From Aliiroseovarius sp. PrR006 (GTDB lineage Bacteria > Pseudomonadota > Alphaproteobacteria > Rhodobacterales > Rhodobacteraceae): DNA of 64,000 bases. Shown piece by piece: positions 26,120-34,911 of the stretch; position 1 is the first letter of the stretch, and every line of letters starts with the position of its first letter. Both the position numbers and the translations under genes were made by a program. Below the pieces are notes generated by a model. The model was not told where the DNA came from. It did not search any database and was given only the letters and a program-made list of their open reading frames with translations. Location of the stretch: contig NZ_JAAGOY010000007.1 in assembly GCF_010500215.1 (NCBI RefSeq), forward strand, positions 1,043,734 to 1,107,733. Reading direction: 5' to 3'.

Positions 26120-26134
26120 ATTAGCAACACTAAT
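26120..26134. promoter_or_regulatory. Perfect dyad, candidate LysR operator of operon A and the LysR gene
   Basis: ATTAGCAACACTAAT: two 5-bp arms around a 5-base centre, compatible with T-N11-A. It lies 15 bases before the LysR start codon at 26149 and about 80 bases before the operon A start, so it could serve both autoregulation and activation. TTAGGTATTAG immediately to its left resembles a further half-site. Confidence 0.6.
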
Positions 26135-26148
26135 GGCTGGATTGACCC

Positions 26149-27000
26149 ATGAAGAAATCGCTTCCCCCGCTGACATGGTTTCGCGCGTTCGAGGCCGCCG
26201 CTCGGCACCTAAGTTTCACTGCTGCAGGTGACGAGATTGGTCTGACCCAATCCGCCGTCAGCCAGCAAGTGAAAGCATTGGAATCCCGGCTTCGCGTGTC
26301 GCTGTTCACCCGACATGCGCGCGGGTTATCGCTGACCGATGACGGGCGCAAATTGCTGCCGCAAGTGGGCGCGGCGCTTGGCACACTTGCCGCTGCGACC
26401 GAGGTATTTGACGCGGGCCCCACACAGAACCTTCTGACCATTGCGGCCTCGGTCAGTGTGGCCCAATGGATCATTTCCCCGCATCTGCACGACTTCACGC
26501 GGACGCATCCGAATGTCCGCGTGCGCTTCCTGAGCGCGATCTGGCCGGATGAATTCAATGCCTCGCGCGCAGATGTCGAGATCCGCTTTGGGTCCGCCAA
26601 ACAGGTCGGCAAGAATGCCGAGCTGCTGACTCCAGACGGGTTGGTCGCGATGAAGTCGCCGGCCCTGAGCGGCACCCTGCAAGACCTGCCGCTGATCGAG
26701 GCCGTCGGCACCTCGGGCGGGTGGAAAAGCTGGGCCGCGCAGATCGGTGGCCCGTGCGAACCCACGCTGTTTGCAGACTCTTTCGGCATGGCTCTGAATC
26801 TTACGGCCGAAGGAAATGGCGTGGCGTTGGTCAGCGAGATTTTGATCCAGAATGCGCTGGAAACCGGACGGTTGGAACGTGCTCACCCGGCCTCGATCCC
26901 CAGCAACGAAGGGTATTATTTGTCGGTAAATGACCAAAACCCAGCCGCCACTGATTTCCGCGTGTGGTTGCTGGATTTGTTAGACAGAACAGATGGATAA
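26149..27000 (+). CDS. LysR-family regulator, GcvA-like (2)
   Basis: 283 residues. The helix-turn-helix region LPPLTWFRAFEAAARHLSF, with recognition segment GLTQSAVSQQVKALE, resembles the regulator at 7421-8308 and places it in the GcvA/AmpR-like subgroup. The C-terminal effector domain follows. It is divergent from operon A, the usual LysR arrangement, so it is the likely activator of that operon, and perhaps of operon B through the related dyad at 21123. The inducer is unknown. Confidence 0.9.
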   Translation: MKKSLPPLTWFRAFEAAARHLSFTAAGDEIGLTQSAVSQQVKALESRLRVSLFTRHARGLSLTDDGRKLLPQVGAALGTLAAATEVFDAGPTQNLLTIAASVSVAQWIISPHLHDFTRTHPNVRVRFLSAIWPDEFNASRADVEIRFGSAKQVGKNAELLTPDGLVAMKSPALSGTLQDLPLIEAVGTSGGWKSWAAQIGGPCEPTLFADSFGMALNLTAEGNGVALVSEILIQNALETGRLERAHPASIPSNEGYYLSVNDQNPAATDFRVWLLDLLDRTDG

Positions 27001-27003
27001 AGC

Positions 27004-27933
27004 TTACGTGTAGGATGGCCGAATAGCGCCCCCGCGGGCCAGTACTCCGGCCAGCGCCAACCCAGAAACCGCGTGCCAGATGCCCCAGAAGGCTGCGACC
27101 ACGGCCATGCCGCCAAGCCCGCTGAAAAAGCCGAAGATCAGGATCAGCCCAAGGCCCGAGTTCTGAATGCCCGTCTCGATCATGATGGCGCGGCGGTCAA
27201 AGGCGGACAGCCCGGCCAGCGTGGCGATGGCGAACCCTGCGCCCAACGCAAGCGCATTGTGGGCGATGACAAGGGTGGCGACGGCCTCGGCATATTCCAA
27301 GAACAGCGCCCAGTTCGCGGCCAGCGCCAGCACGACGAAGGCGATGAAAATTCCCATCGACAGATATTGCAACGGAGTGCGCAGTCGGCGTGTGATGTCT
27401 GGCCGTTTGGCGTTCAGCATCACGCCGAGGCACAGCGGTAGCACCAGCATGACGCCCACGGTGATCGCCACTGATACAGGATCAATCGAGGTTTGCTGCA
27501 AAATCGCGCGCGTCGGCTCGTACAGGCTGCCCCAGAACGCGATGTTCAGCGGCGTCAGGAGGATTGCAAAGATCGTCGCAAACGCTGTCATCGACACCGA
27601 AAGCGCAGCGTTCCCGCCCGCCCGATGGGTGATGAAATTCGAGATGTTGCCCCCCGGGCAAGCCGCCACCAGCATCAACCCCAACGCAATCGACGGACGT
27701 GGATTGGTAGCCAGAACCAGACAGAATGTCAGCGCGGGCAGCGCGAGGAACTGCGATGCCAAACCGGTCAGCAGGGGCTTGGGCTCGCGGGCCAGCTTCT
27801 TGAAATCGCTTGGTTTCAGGTCAATCGCGATCGAGAACATGACGATCGCAAGCACGGCGTTCAGGATCTGCAAACTTGTGGGCGAAAAGTTCAGCATCAC
27901 CTCGTCAATGCCAGCTTGTGCTGGTGTACTCAT
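27004..27933 (-). CDS. BASS (bile acid:sodium symporter) family transporter
   Basis: 309 residues, with eight or nine hydrophobic segments. The family signature region is visible as AACPGGNISNFITHRAGGN, and ETGIQNSGLGLILIFGFF matches the second conserved half. Members in bacteria import organic anions, keto acids or thiamine precursors with sodium. GGGGGAAGC precedes the ATG at 27933. It lies 3 bases from the LysR gene, convergent, and next to the oxygenase operons, so it may bring in their substrate; the TRAP system further on is another candidate importer. Confidence 0.85.
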   Translation of the reverse strand: MSTPAQAGIDEVMLNFSPTSLQILNAVLAIVMFSIAIDLKPSDFKKLAREPKPLLTGLASQFLALPALTFCLVLATNPRPSIALGLMLVAACPGGNISNFITHRAGGNAALSVSMTAFATIFAILLTPLNIAFWGSLYEPTRAILQQTSIDPVSVAITVGVMLVLPLCLGVMLNAKRPDITRRLRTPLQYLSMGIFIAFVVLALAANWALFLEYAEAVATLVIAHNALALGAGFAIATLAGLSAFDRRAIMIETGIQNSGLGLILIFGFFSGLGGMAVVAAFWGIWHAVSGLALAGVLARGGAIRPSYT

Positions 27934-28121
27934 ACTGCTTCCCCCGTCCCGTGTATGGCGTCTCGGCCTGTAACCGATTGGTGACACGTCAAGTTTTGTA
28001 CACCGACTGCCCTCTGGGCAAGCGATAAACGAATTGACCGCGGGGTCTGCGGGATTGCAGTCTTTGAACTCCACTTCCAAGCGCCGAGCCGATTTTGCCC
28101 CGACAGAAGACTGAAAACCCT

Positions 28122-28973
28122 ATGGACGAGTTGCTGCGCGCGCGCCTTCGGCTGACGGATCGTGCGCATCTCCGGCTGATAGGGTTACGCCTTCTGATGG
28201 GCTCGGTCGATCTGTTCAGCCGCACCCTGACCGGACAGGCCTTCTTCGCCCTGCGCGAGACCGAACAGGTGCTGCGAGAGCTTGATGGGCGAACGGGGCC
28301 GGATCTTGTGAGTGCGCTTTTAGCGATGCAGGGCGGCACCCGGATCACAGCGCGGGGGATTGAAAACATCCCCACCCAAGGTGCCGTGATCATTGGGGCA
28401 ACGCATCCGGTTGGGACGTTCGATTTCATCTCACACGCGGGCGCGCTGCTGGACCATCGACCGGATCTGAAAGTCGTCGCCAACCGCGAGGCCGAACGGT
28501 TTCTGGGGGCCGACCGCATCGTCGCCGTGGACCTCGATCGCTCGGACAAAGTGCTGGGCGCACGGCAGACCCGGGCCGACATGCAGGCGCATCTGGGCCA
28601 AGGCGGCGCGTTGTTGGTCTTCGGCTCTGGGCGTGTGGCGGATATGGCGGGGGGGCTGCTGGTCGAACCCCCATGGCGCACCGGCATCACCCGTGTGTCT
28701 GCGGAAACGGGTGCGCTGATCGTGCCCGCTTCCGCCGAACTGCGAAACTCGCGCCACTATTACCGCACCCGAAAACTCGCCCGCATCCTGAGCGGCAACA
28801 ACGAATATATCGGCCGCGAGGTCGCCTCGCTGCGCTATGTGTCCGAGTTGTTGGCGAAGCTGGGCGGCAGTTACGAGGTTTACTACGGGGCGACGCAACC
28901 ACCGGGATCGACGCCAGAGGCCCTGAAGACGCTGGCCGAGGGTTTGATTCCGGGGTTGTATCGAGCTGAATAA
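28122..28973 (+). CDS. Glycerolipid acyltransferase-like (PlsC/hemolysin-type) protein
   Basis: 283 residues from the ATG at 28122. The acyltransferase catalytic motif appears as THPVGTFDFIS at about 100-110, near to the His-x4-Asp box, followed by GADRIVAVDLDRSDK and VFGSGRVADM, which align with the later PlsC blocks. It resembles the putative hemolysin or ornithine-lipid type acyltransferase branch that transfers acyl groups from ACP to an amine or lysolipid. A TTG nine codons upstream is also in frame but lacks a better ribosome site. Its neighbours do not explain its role. Confidence 0.65.
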   Translation: MDELLRARLRLTDRAHLRLIGLRLLMGSVDLFSRTLTGQAFFALRETEQVLRELDGRTGPDLVSALLAMQGGTRITARGIENIPTQGAVIIGATHPVGTFDFISHAGALLDHRPDLKVVANREAERFLGADRIVAVDLDRSDKVLGARQTRADMQAHLGQGGALLVFGSGRVADMAGGLLVEPPWRTGITRVSAETGALIVPASAELRNSRHYYRTRKLARILSGNNEYIGREVASLRYVSELLAKLGGSYEVYYGATQPPGSTPEALKTLAEGLIPGLYRAE

Positions 28974-29218
28974 GCGCGTGTTGGGCGCAGGATACAGGGC
29001 GTACACGGCAGACCAGTCTGGCTCAAAACCTAACTCTTGATAACTGTCCTGCTCAACACTACGTTCTTCCTTGCATCAAGAGCGAGGCGTTTGCCTCCAC
29101 CAACCTGCCAAACCCGGCAAGGTGGTCGCCCGAAAGGGGATGTGGCCAGTTCGGTAATGAATGGGTTTGCATCATCTAAACAGCGATCATCGCGCCGGTC
29201 TCAACCAAGGAGACCGAC

Positions 29219-29827
29219 ATGATCTCACGTCGAAACTTTTTGAAGTCTGCGGCAGCCAGCACGACTGCGACACCTCTTGCGCAGCACGCGAGTGCCGACC
29301 ATGACACATACCTAAAGCGTGGAAATAAGCATCCCTTACGCGCGGAACCGCGACGGCGCACAATCTATTCAAAACCCGCCCCCGATGGTGGGTTGCGCTT
29401 GTATAGTGACGGTTCGCCCGACCCGCGACCACTTATCCGCACCCAGGTGTTAGAGCGCGCGTTTGGAAAAGGCGTTGAGCAGTCGCTCCTGCAGCCTGAT
29501 CACTGGCGTATGATTGATGCGAGGTGGTTTGAAGGTGACGAACTTTTTGAGTTGAATGACGTCACCTCCTGGCAGTACGCAGTTTGGAAGGCCAACTACC
29601 ACCCAGAATGTGAAGCCCATGACCTTCTTTATGATTTCTTTGGCAAAGGGGTGTTCCCCGGCGGGGGGATAAACAAAGACTACAATCTCGCGTTCTCGGA
29701 ACACCCCTGTACGCCCCGCTTCGCCACGGTGACTCTTCTCAATGAGCATCGCCTGCCTGATCTGGTGGCGCGGATCACTGATCTTACCGAGTGGGTGTCA
29801 ATTGAAATAGGCGACGGGAGGCTGTGA
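29219..29827 (+). CDS. Tat-exported protein of unknown function
   Basis: 202 residues with a twin-arginine signal (SRRNFLKSAAAS at 3-14, cleavage near HASA). The mature part has no motif I recognise; it contains three Cys and many Trp/His residues, for example WRMIDARWFEG and AHDLLYDFFGKG. A CCAAGG ribosome-site candidate precedes the ATG by 8 bases. Codon use and AT content look different from the neighbours, and the gene sits between an empty 245-base stretch and the 3' end of tRNA-Arg, a common place for acquired DNA. Function unknown; a folded, cofactor-containing periplasmic protein is possible because the Tat route exports folded proteins. Confidence 0.55.
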   Translation: MISRRNFLKSAAASTTATPLAQHASADHDTYLKRGNKHPLRAEPRRRTIYSKPAPDGGLRLYSDGSPDPRPLIRTQVLERAFGKGVEQSLLQPDHWRMIDARWFEGDELFELNDVTSWQYAVWKANYHPECEAHDLLYDFFGKGVFPGGGINKDYNLAFSEHPCTPRFATVTLLNEHRLPDLVARITDLTEWVSIEIGDGRL

Positions 29828-29881
29828 TGCCTGCGCCGCGCAGCTTCTTCCCTGACGAGGCAAAGAAATAAGAAGAATCTC

Positions 29882-29958
29882 TGGCGACCCCGGCAGGATT
29901 CGAACCTGCAACCTGCCCCTTAGGAGGGGGCTGCTCTATCCAGTTGAGCCACGGGGCC
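29882..29958 (-). tRNA. tRNA-Arg (anticodon CCT)
   Basis: On the minus strand the cloverleaf is complete: acceptor GGCCCCG pairs with CGGGGTC (one G-T pair), D arm GCTCAACTGGATAGAGC, anticodon loop CTCCTAA giving CCT (Arg, AGG codon), T arm GCAGG-TTCGAAT-CCTGC. CCA is encoded. The 3' end faces the Tat-exported gene. Confidence 0.96.
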
Positions 29959-29994
29959 GTTTGCGCAGGAAATAGGCAAGCGGGTCGGGCTTGT

Positions 29995-31053
29995 CTAGCG
30001 GCGTTTCAGGGTCTCACCTGCTTCGATCTTGGGCGTAAGCTCGATCCGTTCGCCGCCACCGGTGTCACCACTTTCGGTGCTGCGGTCGGCGATGATTTGG
30101 GCAGCCGCGCGGCCGATTTCCTTGCGGCAGGCGTCCATCGTGGCAAGTTGACGGGGAAGACCGTCCAGAAGCTCGACCCCGTTAAAGCCCGCAAGGCCGA
30201 TCTGACCCGGCACATTGATGCCTTTATCAAGGCAGTACAGAAGCCCACCCGCGCCGATCATGTCGTTCGAGTAGTACATGAAATCCAGCTCGGGCGTGCG
30301 TTCCAGCATCACCTCGGTCATCTCGCGACCTTTGGCCAGCGCCGATCCGCCTTCATAGAATTCACGATCCGCGATCTCGATCCCTTCTTTGGCCAGCACC
30401 TCGGTGAAGCCCTCAAAGCGTTTCCGGGCGCGGTGGTCCAGCGGCATCTTGGTGCCAAGGAAGCCGATGTTCTTGTAGCCTGCTTTCAGAATGGATTTGG
30501 CCATCTTGCGTCCGGCGCGACGGTGGGAAATGCCGACGCAGGCGTCGATCGCGTCGCCATCCGTATCCATGATCTCGACCACCGGAATACCTGCGGCCTT
30601 CAGCATCGCTTTGGCGGCGTCAGAATGCTCTAACCCTGCGATAATCACCCCGGATGGGCGCCATGACAGCATCTCGTACAGCACTTTTTCTTCGCGCTTT
30701 GGGTCGTAATTTGTGACGCCGACAACTGGCTGCAAGGGCGTTTCGTCCAGCACCTCGTTGATGCCCATCATGACTTCGGGGAAGACCATGTTGGACAGCG
30801 ACGGGATGATCACAGCGACAAGGTTCACCCGCTGCGAGGCCAGCGCGCCCGCGATCTTGTTCGGCACGTAACCCAGTTCCTTCGAGGCCTCCAGCACGCG
30901 GTCACGTGTGGCTTGACTGACATCGCCCCGATTTCGCAACACCCTGCTGACCGTCATCTCGCTGACGCCCGAGGCCTCGGATACGTCACGAAGGGTCAAT
31001 GGGCGGCGGTTCGGGGGGGTCTGTCTGTCTGTCACGAAGGCATCCTTGAACAT
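29995..31053 (-). CDS. LacI-family transcriptional regulator
   Basis: 352 residues. The N-terminal helix-turn-helix and hinge are clear (LTLRDVSEASGVSEMTVSRVLRNRG split at residues 19-43, then LGYVPNKIAGALASQRVN), followed by a periplasmic-binding sugar-sensor domain. It is most like the gluconate-type (GntR/IdnR) LacI proteins by the NKIAGALAS hinge and the RRAGRKMAKSILKAGY block. No sugar transporter is adjacent in this window, so the regulon is unknown. It is followed directly by tRNA-Arg and preceded by cysQ on the same strand. Confidence 0.92.
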   Translation of the reverse strand: MFKDAFVTDRQTPPNRRPLTLRDVSEASGVSEMTVSRVLRNRGDVSQATRDRVLEASKELGYVPNKIAGALASQRVNLVAVIIPSLSNMVFPEVMMGINEVLDETPLQPVVGVTNYDPKREEKVLYEMLSWRPSGVIIAGLEHSDAAKAMLKAAGIPVVEIMDTDGDAIDACVGISHRRAGRKMAKSILKAGYKNIGFLGTKMPLDHRARKRFEGFTEVLAKEGIEIADREFYEGGSALAKGREMTEVMLERTPELDFMYYSNDMIGAGGLLYCLDKGINVPGQIGLAGFNGVELLDGLPRQLATMDACRKEIGRAAAQIIADRSTESGDTGGGERIELTPKIEAGETLKRR

Positions 31054-31115
31054 ATGGGGTTGCTGTATGTTAGCGATAGATATCCGCTTGGCAATGCCCC
31101 AATTTCAAAGGGATG

Positions 31116-31907
31116 TTAGACTAACGGTTCCGCTAACCGCCTGACCAGCGCGTCTTGCACCGGAGGCGTTCCCGCCACCATGCCGCGCAACTGCGGATGT
31201 GGGTTGTTGAAGCGCGCTAATCCTTGGACCTGATCGGTCACTTTGCCGCCAGCCTCTTCAACGATCAGCGCCCCGGCGGCGACATCCCATTCCCATGTGG
31301 GGCGCAGTGTCATCATCGCGTCAAAGCGACCCTCGCCCACCAAAGATAGGCGATAGGCCAGCGAACTGCGGAACACGCGTTCGACCGGGGGAACGTCTCT
31401 ATTCTGCCAGAAAGTGGGATCGAAATTGGGTTTCGCGGCAAGAACTGTTGCGCCTTCGATCCGGGTTTTAGGGCTGACGGTCAGGGCGGCGTCATTCAGT
31501 GTTGCGCCTTTCCCCCGGGCCGCGGCATAAAGCTTGCCACGTTCCGGCAGATAGACCACGGCAGCCTCGACGATGCCATTGCGCGCGACGGCAAGCGAAT
31601 GCGCCCATGTGGTCGAGCCTTCGATGAAGCTGCGCGTGCCGTCGATTGGGTCGACAATGAACACCTGTTCGGCTTCTAGCCGCGCAGGATTGTCCTCGGT
31701 CTCTTCCGACAGCCAACCATAGCCGGGGCGGGCGCCGGTCAGCTCGTTCCGCAACATGCGATCCACGGCCAAATCCGCTTCGGTCACGGGGCCTTGCCCG
31801 CCGGGCTTGTCCCAGCGTTCGGCCGAGCCGTGAAAAAAGCCCGAGGCGATCTTGCCCGCTGCTTCCGCCGCGTCGATCAGAAGTCTTAGGTCATCAGTCA
31901 CCGGCAA
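31116..31907 (-). CDS. cysQ: 3'(2'),5'-bisphosphate nucleotidase (CysQ), inositol-monophosphatase family
   Basis: 263 residues. Metal-binding motifs of the family are WLSEETEDNP, DPIDGTRSFIEG (about 86-97) and WEWDVAAGALIVEEAGG. CysQ removes the 3' phosphate of PAP/PAPS and so protects sulfur assimilation; other inositol-monophosphatase-type activity cannot be excluded. The gene overlaps the end of pmbA by 14 bases, so both belong to one minus-strand operon. This pairing is common in Rhodobacteraceae. Confidence 0.82.
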   Translation of the reverse strand: MPVTDDLRLLIDAAEAAGKIASGFFHGSAERWDKPGGQGPVTEADLAVDRMLRNELTGARPGYGWLSEETEDNPARLEAEQVFIVDPIDGTRSFIEGSTTWAHSLAVARNGIVEAAVVYLPERGKLYAAARGKGATLNDAALTVSPKTRIEGATVLAAKPNFDPTFWQNRDVPPVERVFRSSLAYRLSLVGEGRFDAMMTLRPTWEWDVAAGALIVEEAGGKVTDQVQGLARFNNPHPQLRGMVAGTPPVQDALVRRLAEPLV

Positions 31908-33240
31908 GGGTCATCCCTTCGACCAGCAGGCTGGGGATCATCCGGCTGAGATGCGGTTCGGCATCATTCGCCGGGATGATCCGCTTCAGCATTTCGCGCA
32001 GGTTGCCTGCGATGGTGCATTCGTTGACGGGATAGGCGATCTGCCCGTTCTCGATCCAGAAGCCCGACGCCCCGCGCGAATAATCGCCCGTGTTCGGGTT
32101 GATCGTGGACCCAATCATCGAGGTCACTAAAAGCCCGGTTCCCATCTGCGCGATCAGGTCCTCTTTCGATGATTTGCCCTGCGTTAGAGCCACATTCGAG
32201 ATCGAGGGTGACGGCGGCGAGGATGTTCCTCGCGATGCGCTGGCGGTGCTTTGCATTCCCAGTTGACGCGCGGTGGAGATGTCCATCGTCCAGCCGGTCA
32301 GCTGCCCGTTGTCGACAATCTTGCGCAGCTGTGTGGGCAGACCTTCCCCGTCAAAGGGACGCGAGCCGGAAATGCGTTTGCGGTGCGGATCTTCGATCAG
32401 GTCGATGCCGTCGGGCAGAACTTGCTCGCCCAACGCATTCAGCAGCCACGACGATCCACGTGCGATCATGGACCCGTTCGCGGCGCTCAGCAGGTGCCCA
32501 ATCAAGGACGCCGAAATCCGTTCGTCATAGAGCACCGGATAAGCGCCCGTCGGCGGCTTCTTCGCGCCCAGACGTTCCACGGTGCGGTTACCCGCCTTAG
32601 TGCCGATTTCCTCGGCGCTGGGCAGATCGGCCTGAAAGGTGCGCATCTCGCCAGCATAGTCACGTTCCATCGTTGCGCCTTCGCCGGTGATCGCCACCGC
32701 GGAAATGGCCCGGTGAGTACGTCCATAGCCCCCCGAAAACCCGTTCGAGCACGCCAGATGAAACTGATGCCGTCCATATCCCGCCGACGAGCTGCTGACC
32801 TGCGACACGCCTTTGACGGCGAGCGCGGCGGCTTCAGCCTCTAACGCATCGCGTTCCAGTGCCGCGGGGTCCGGCTCGGCGCTGGGGTCGGCCATTTCCA
32901 AGGCCTCCAAATCCCAACCCGTTGCCAAATCCGCCGGATCGGCCTGTGCGATATGGGGATCCTCGGGCGCTTCCTTGGCCATTGCCACTGCGCGCTCGGC
33001 CATGGCTTCAATTGTTGCCTCGGATACATCCGAGGCCGACACGCAAGCCTGACGCTGCCCGAGCATCACGCGTAACCCAATATCCACGCCCTCGGACCGT
33101 TCAGCATGCTCCAGCTGGCCGTTCAAGACGTCGATCGACACCGATGTGCCGTCTACCGCCAACGCATCTGCCGCGTCCGCCCCGGCCTTCCGGGCGGCGT
33201 CCAAAAGCTGTTGGGTCAGGCTATCAAGCGATGCGCGCAT
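31894..33240 (-). CDS. pmbA: TldD/PmbA family metalloprotease subunit
   Basis: 448 residues from the ATG at 33240 (AAAGGA 6 bases before it). TldD/PmbA (TldE) form a peptidase complex that trims modified peptides such as microcins; the name modulator of DNA gyrase is historical. This copy lacks the HExxxH zinc site of TldD and carries PmbA-type blocks (SSSAGYGRHQFHLACSNGF split at residues 168-186; ASRGTSSPPSPSISN). So it is the PmbA/TldE partner, and TldD must be elsewhere. It overlaps cysQ. Confidence 0.85.
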   Translation of the reverse strand: MRASLDSLTQQLLDAARKAGADAADALAVDGTSVSIDVLNGQLEHAERSEGVDIGLRVMLGQRQACVSASDVSEATIEAMAERAVAMAKEAPEDPHIAQADPADLATGWDLEALEMADPSAEPDPAALERDALEAEAAALAVKGVSQVSSSSAGYGRHQFHLACSNGFSGGYGRTHRAISAVAITGEGATMERDYAGEMRTFQADLPSAEEIGTKAGNRTVERLGAKKPPTGAYPVLYDERISASLIGHLLSAANGSMIARGSSWLLNALGEQVLPDGIDLIEDPHRKRISGSRPFDGEGLPTQLRKIVDNGQLTGWTMDISTARQLGMQSTASASRGTSSPPSPSISNVALTQGKSSKEDLIAQMGTGLLVTSMIGSTINPNTGDYSRGASGFWIENGQIAYPVNECTIAGNLREMLKRIIPANDAEPHLSRMIPSLLVEGMTLAGD

Positions 33241-33356
33241 GGGGCGTCCTTTCAATTGCGTGCCTCTCAGGTAACCCCTGCACCCCGCGCTCGCAAGATG
33301 TGTCTCTGGCATCTGGGCGAATGCTGCGCTAGCATCAAGGGAAGGGAGGGCACCAT

Positions 33357-34112
33357 ATGCATGATATGACAGGGAAAACCGTTGTGATCACCGGCGCAAG
33401 TCGCGGGATCGGAGAAGCCGCCGCGCACATCTTTGCGCAGGCCGGGGCGAACGTAGTGCTGACCGCGCGCAGTGCTACGCAAATCCAAGCCATTGCGGAA
33501 TCCATCGGCGAGCGTGCTTTGGCCGTGACCTGCGACGTGTCGAACTGGAGCCAGGTGAAAGCCGCCATTGATATGGCCCACGGGCGCTTTGGGACGGTGG
33601 ATGTGCTGATCAACAACGCGGGCGTGATTGAACCCATCGGCCCGCTTGAAACCTCGGACCCCGAGGGGTGGAGCCATGTCATCGATGTGAACCTAAAAGG
33701 TGTCTATTACGGCGCAAGAGCCGCTTTGCCGCACATGATCGAACAGGGCGGAGGCTCGATCCTGACGATCAGTTCCGGGGCCGCCCACCGCCCGCTTGAA
33801 GGCTGGGCACATTACTGCACCTCGAAGGCGGGCGTGCATATGTTCAACGAGGCGCTGCACCTTGAAACCGCCGGTAAAGGCATCCGCGCCATTGGCCTGT
33901 CGCCGGGCACCGTCGCCACCCAGATGCAGCGCGAAATCAAGGCCTCGGGCATCAACGCGGTGGCGCGTTTGAACTGGGAAGAACACATCCCCGCAGAATG
34001 GCCTGCCCGCGCGCTGTTGTGGATGTGCAGTGAAGATGCGGACGAGTTTCTGGGCAAGGAAATCTCGCTGCGCGACATTGATATTAGGCAACGAGCGAAC
34101 GTTTTCGGATGA
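33357..34112 (+). CDS. Short-chain dehydrogenase/reductase
   Basis: 251 residues. Rossmann motif TGASRGIG at 13-20, NNAG in LINNAGVIE, and the catalytic Ser with YCTSKAG (Tyr-x3-Lys) are all present. Substrate is not clear. GGGAGGG lies before the ATG at 33357. The stop codon overlaps the enoyl-CoA hydratase start (ATGA), so they form an operon, perhaps for a lipid or CoA-ester pathway. Confidence 0.9.
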   Translation: MHDMTGKTVVITGASRGIGEAAAHIFAQAGANVVLTARSATQIQAIAESIGERALAVTCDVSNWSQVKAAIDMAHGRFGTVDVLINNAGVIEPIGPLETSDPEGWSHVIDVNLKGVYYGARAALPHMIEQGGGSILTISSGAAHRPLEGWAHYCTSKAGVHMFNEALHLETAGKGIRAIGLSPGTVATQMQREIKASGINAVARLNWEEHIPAEWPARALLWMCSEDADEFLGKEISLRDIDIRQRANVFG

Positions 34113-34720
34113 TTGAACTGACCAAAGAAGATGGAGTCTGGCTGGTTACCATTAACCGCCCGGACAAGGCGAACTCGCTGACCAAGGCGATGTTGGAACG
34201 GCTCGCCCAGATTGCGCAGGACGCGGCGGGGGACGCGCGCGTTCTGGTGCTGACCGGCGCAGGAAAGGTGTTTTCTGCTGGCGCAGATCTGGACGAGGCA
34301 AAGGCTGGACTTGCCACCGACGATGTATGGGAGCGTCTGTCCGGCGCCATCGCCGCCGCGCCCTGCCTGACCATCGCCGTCTTGAACGGGACGTTGGCAG
34401 GCGGAGCATTCGGTATGGCCTTGGCCTGCGATCTGCGTATCTCGGTGCCCAGCGCCAAGTTTTTCTATCCGGTGATGAAACTGGGCTATCTGCCCCAGCC
34501 ATCCGATCCCGCACGTCTGGCCGCTTTGGTCGGTCCAGCGCGGGCTAAGATGATCCTGATGGCGGGCCAGAAAATCCAAACGGACGAGGCGCTGTCCTGG
34601 GGTCTGGTCGACCGTGTGGTCGAGCCTGACAACTTGATGGAGGCCGCGCTGGAGCTTGCCGACCACGCCCGATCGCAAAGCGCTGATCACGTTGCGGCGA
34701 TGAAGCAGATGATCCCCTGA
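34109..34720 (+). CDS. Enoyl-CoA hydratase/isomerase family protein
   Basis: 203 residues, shorter than the typical 255-260 of the crotonase family because the C-terminal helices are reduced. Conserved blocks are INRPDKANSLTKAML, KVFSAGADLDEAK and NGTLAGGAFGMALACDLRI, which supplies the oxyanion hole. The usual second catalytic Glu region is replaced by PVMKLGYLPQPSDPARLA. It is coupled to the SDR gene by a 4-base overlap. Reaction uncertain. Confidence 0.85.
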   Translation: MIELTKEDGVWLVTINRPDKANSLTKAMLERLAQIAQDAAGDARVLVLTGAGKVFSAGADLDEAKAGLATDDVWERLSGAIAAAPCLTIAVLNGTLAGGAFGMALACDLRISVPSAKFFYPVMKLGYLPQPSDPARLAALVGPARAKMILMAGQKIQTDEALSWGLVDRVVEPDNLMEAALELADHARSQSADHVAAMKQMIP

Positions 34721-34728
34721 AACAGGCT

Positions 34729-34866
34729 CTAATTCAGCTTGGCTCCACCCTTCAGTTTCGGAATCAGATGATGGTGGCTTTGCGCGACATCCGGCGGGAT
34801 CACGCGCCCACACAAAGCGCATTCCGGCAAGGAAGTCTTGCCCTTTGAGGTCAAACCGCTATCCAT
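34729..34866 (-). pseudogene. Truncated HNH-type gene remnant
   Basis: A 45-codon minus-strand frame holds CALCGRVIPPD and SHHHLIPKLKGG, which is the beginning of a small HNH-nuclease-like protein family of about 90-100 residues common in Rhodobacteraceae. Here it stops after KLKGGAKLN, before the second half with the remaining His/Asn metal ligands. The 3' end runs into the enoyl-CoA hydratase gene region, so the missing part appears to have been lost by deletion. The intact family length is my recollection, so the pseudogene call is moderate. Confidence 0.5.
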
Positions 34867-34911
34867 TTCCAAAGGTTTTATCAGTGATCGCGTGAAGGCA
34901 AGGGACAGCAG

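Noticed and set aside
31115..31125. GTTAGACTAAC palindrome near the LacI gene, as a possible operator
   Set aside because: It spans the end of the cysQ coding sequence and there is no second copy, so it is probably chance.
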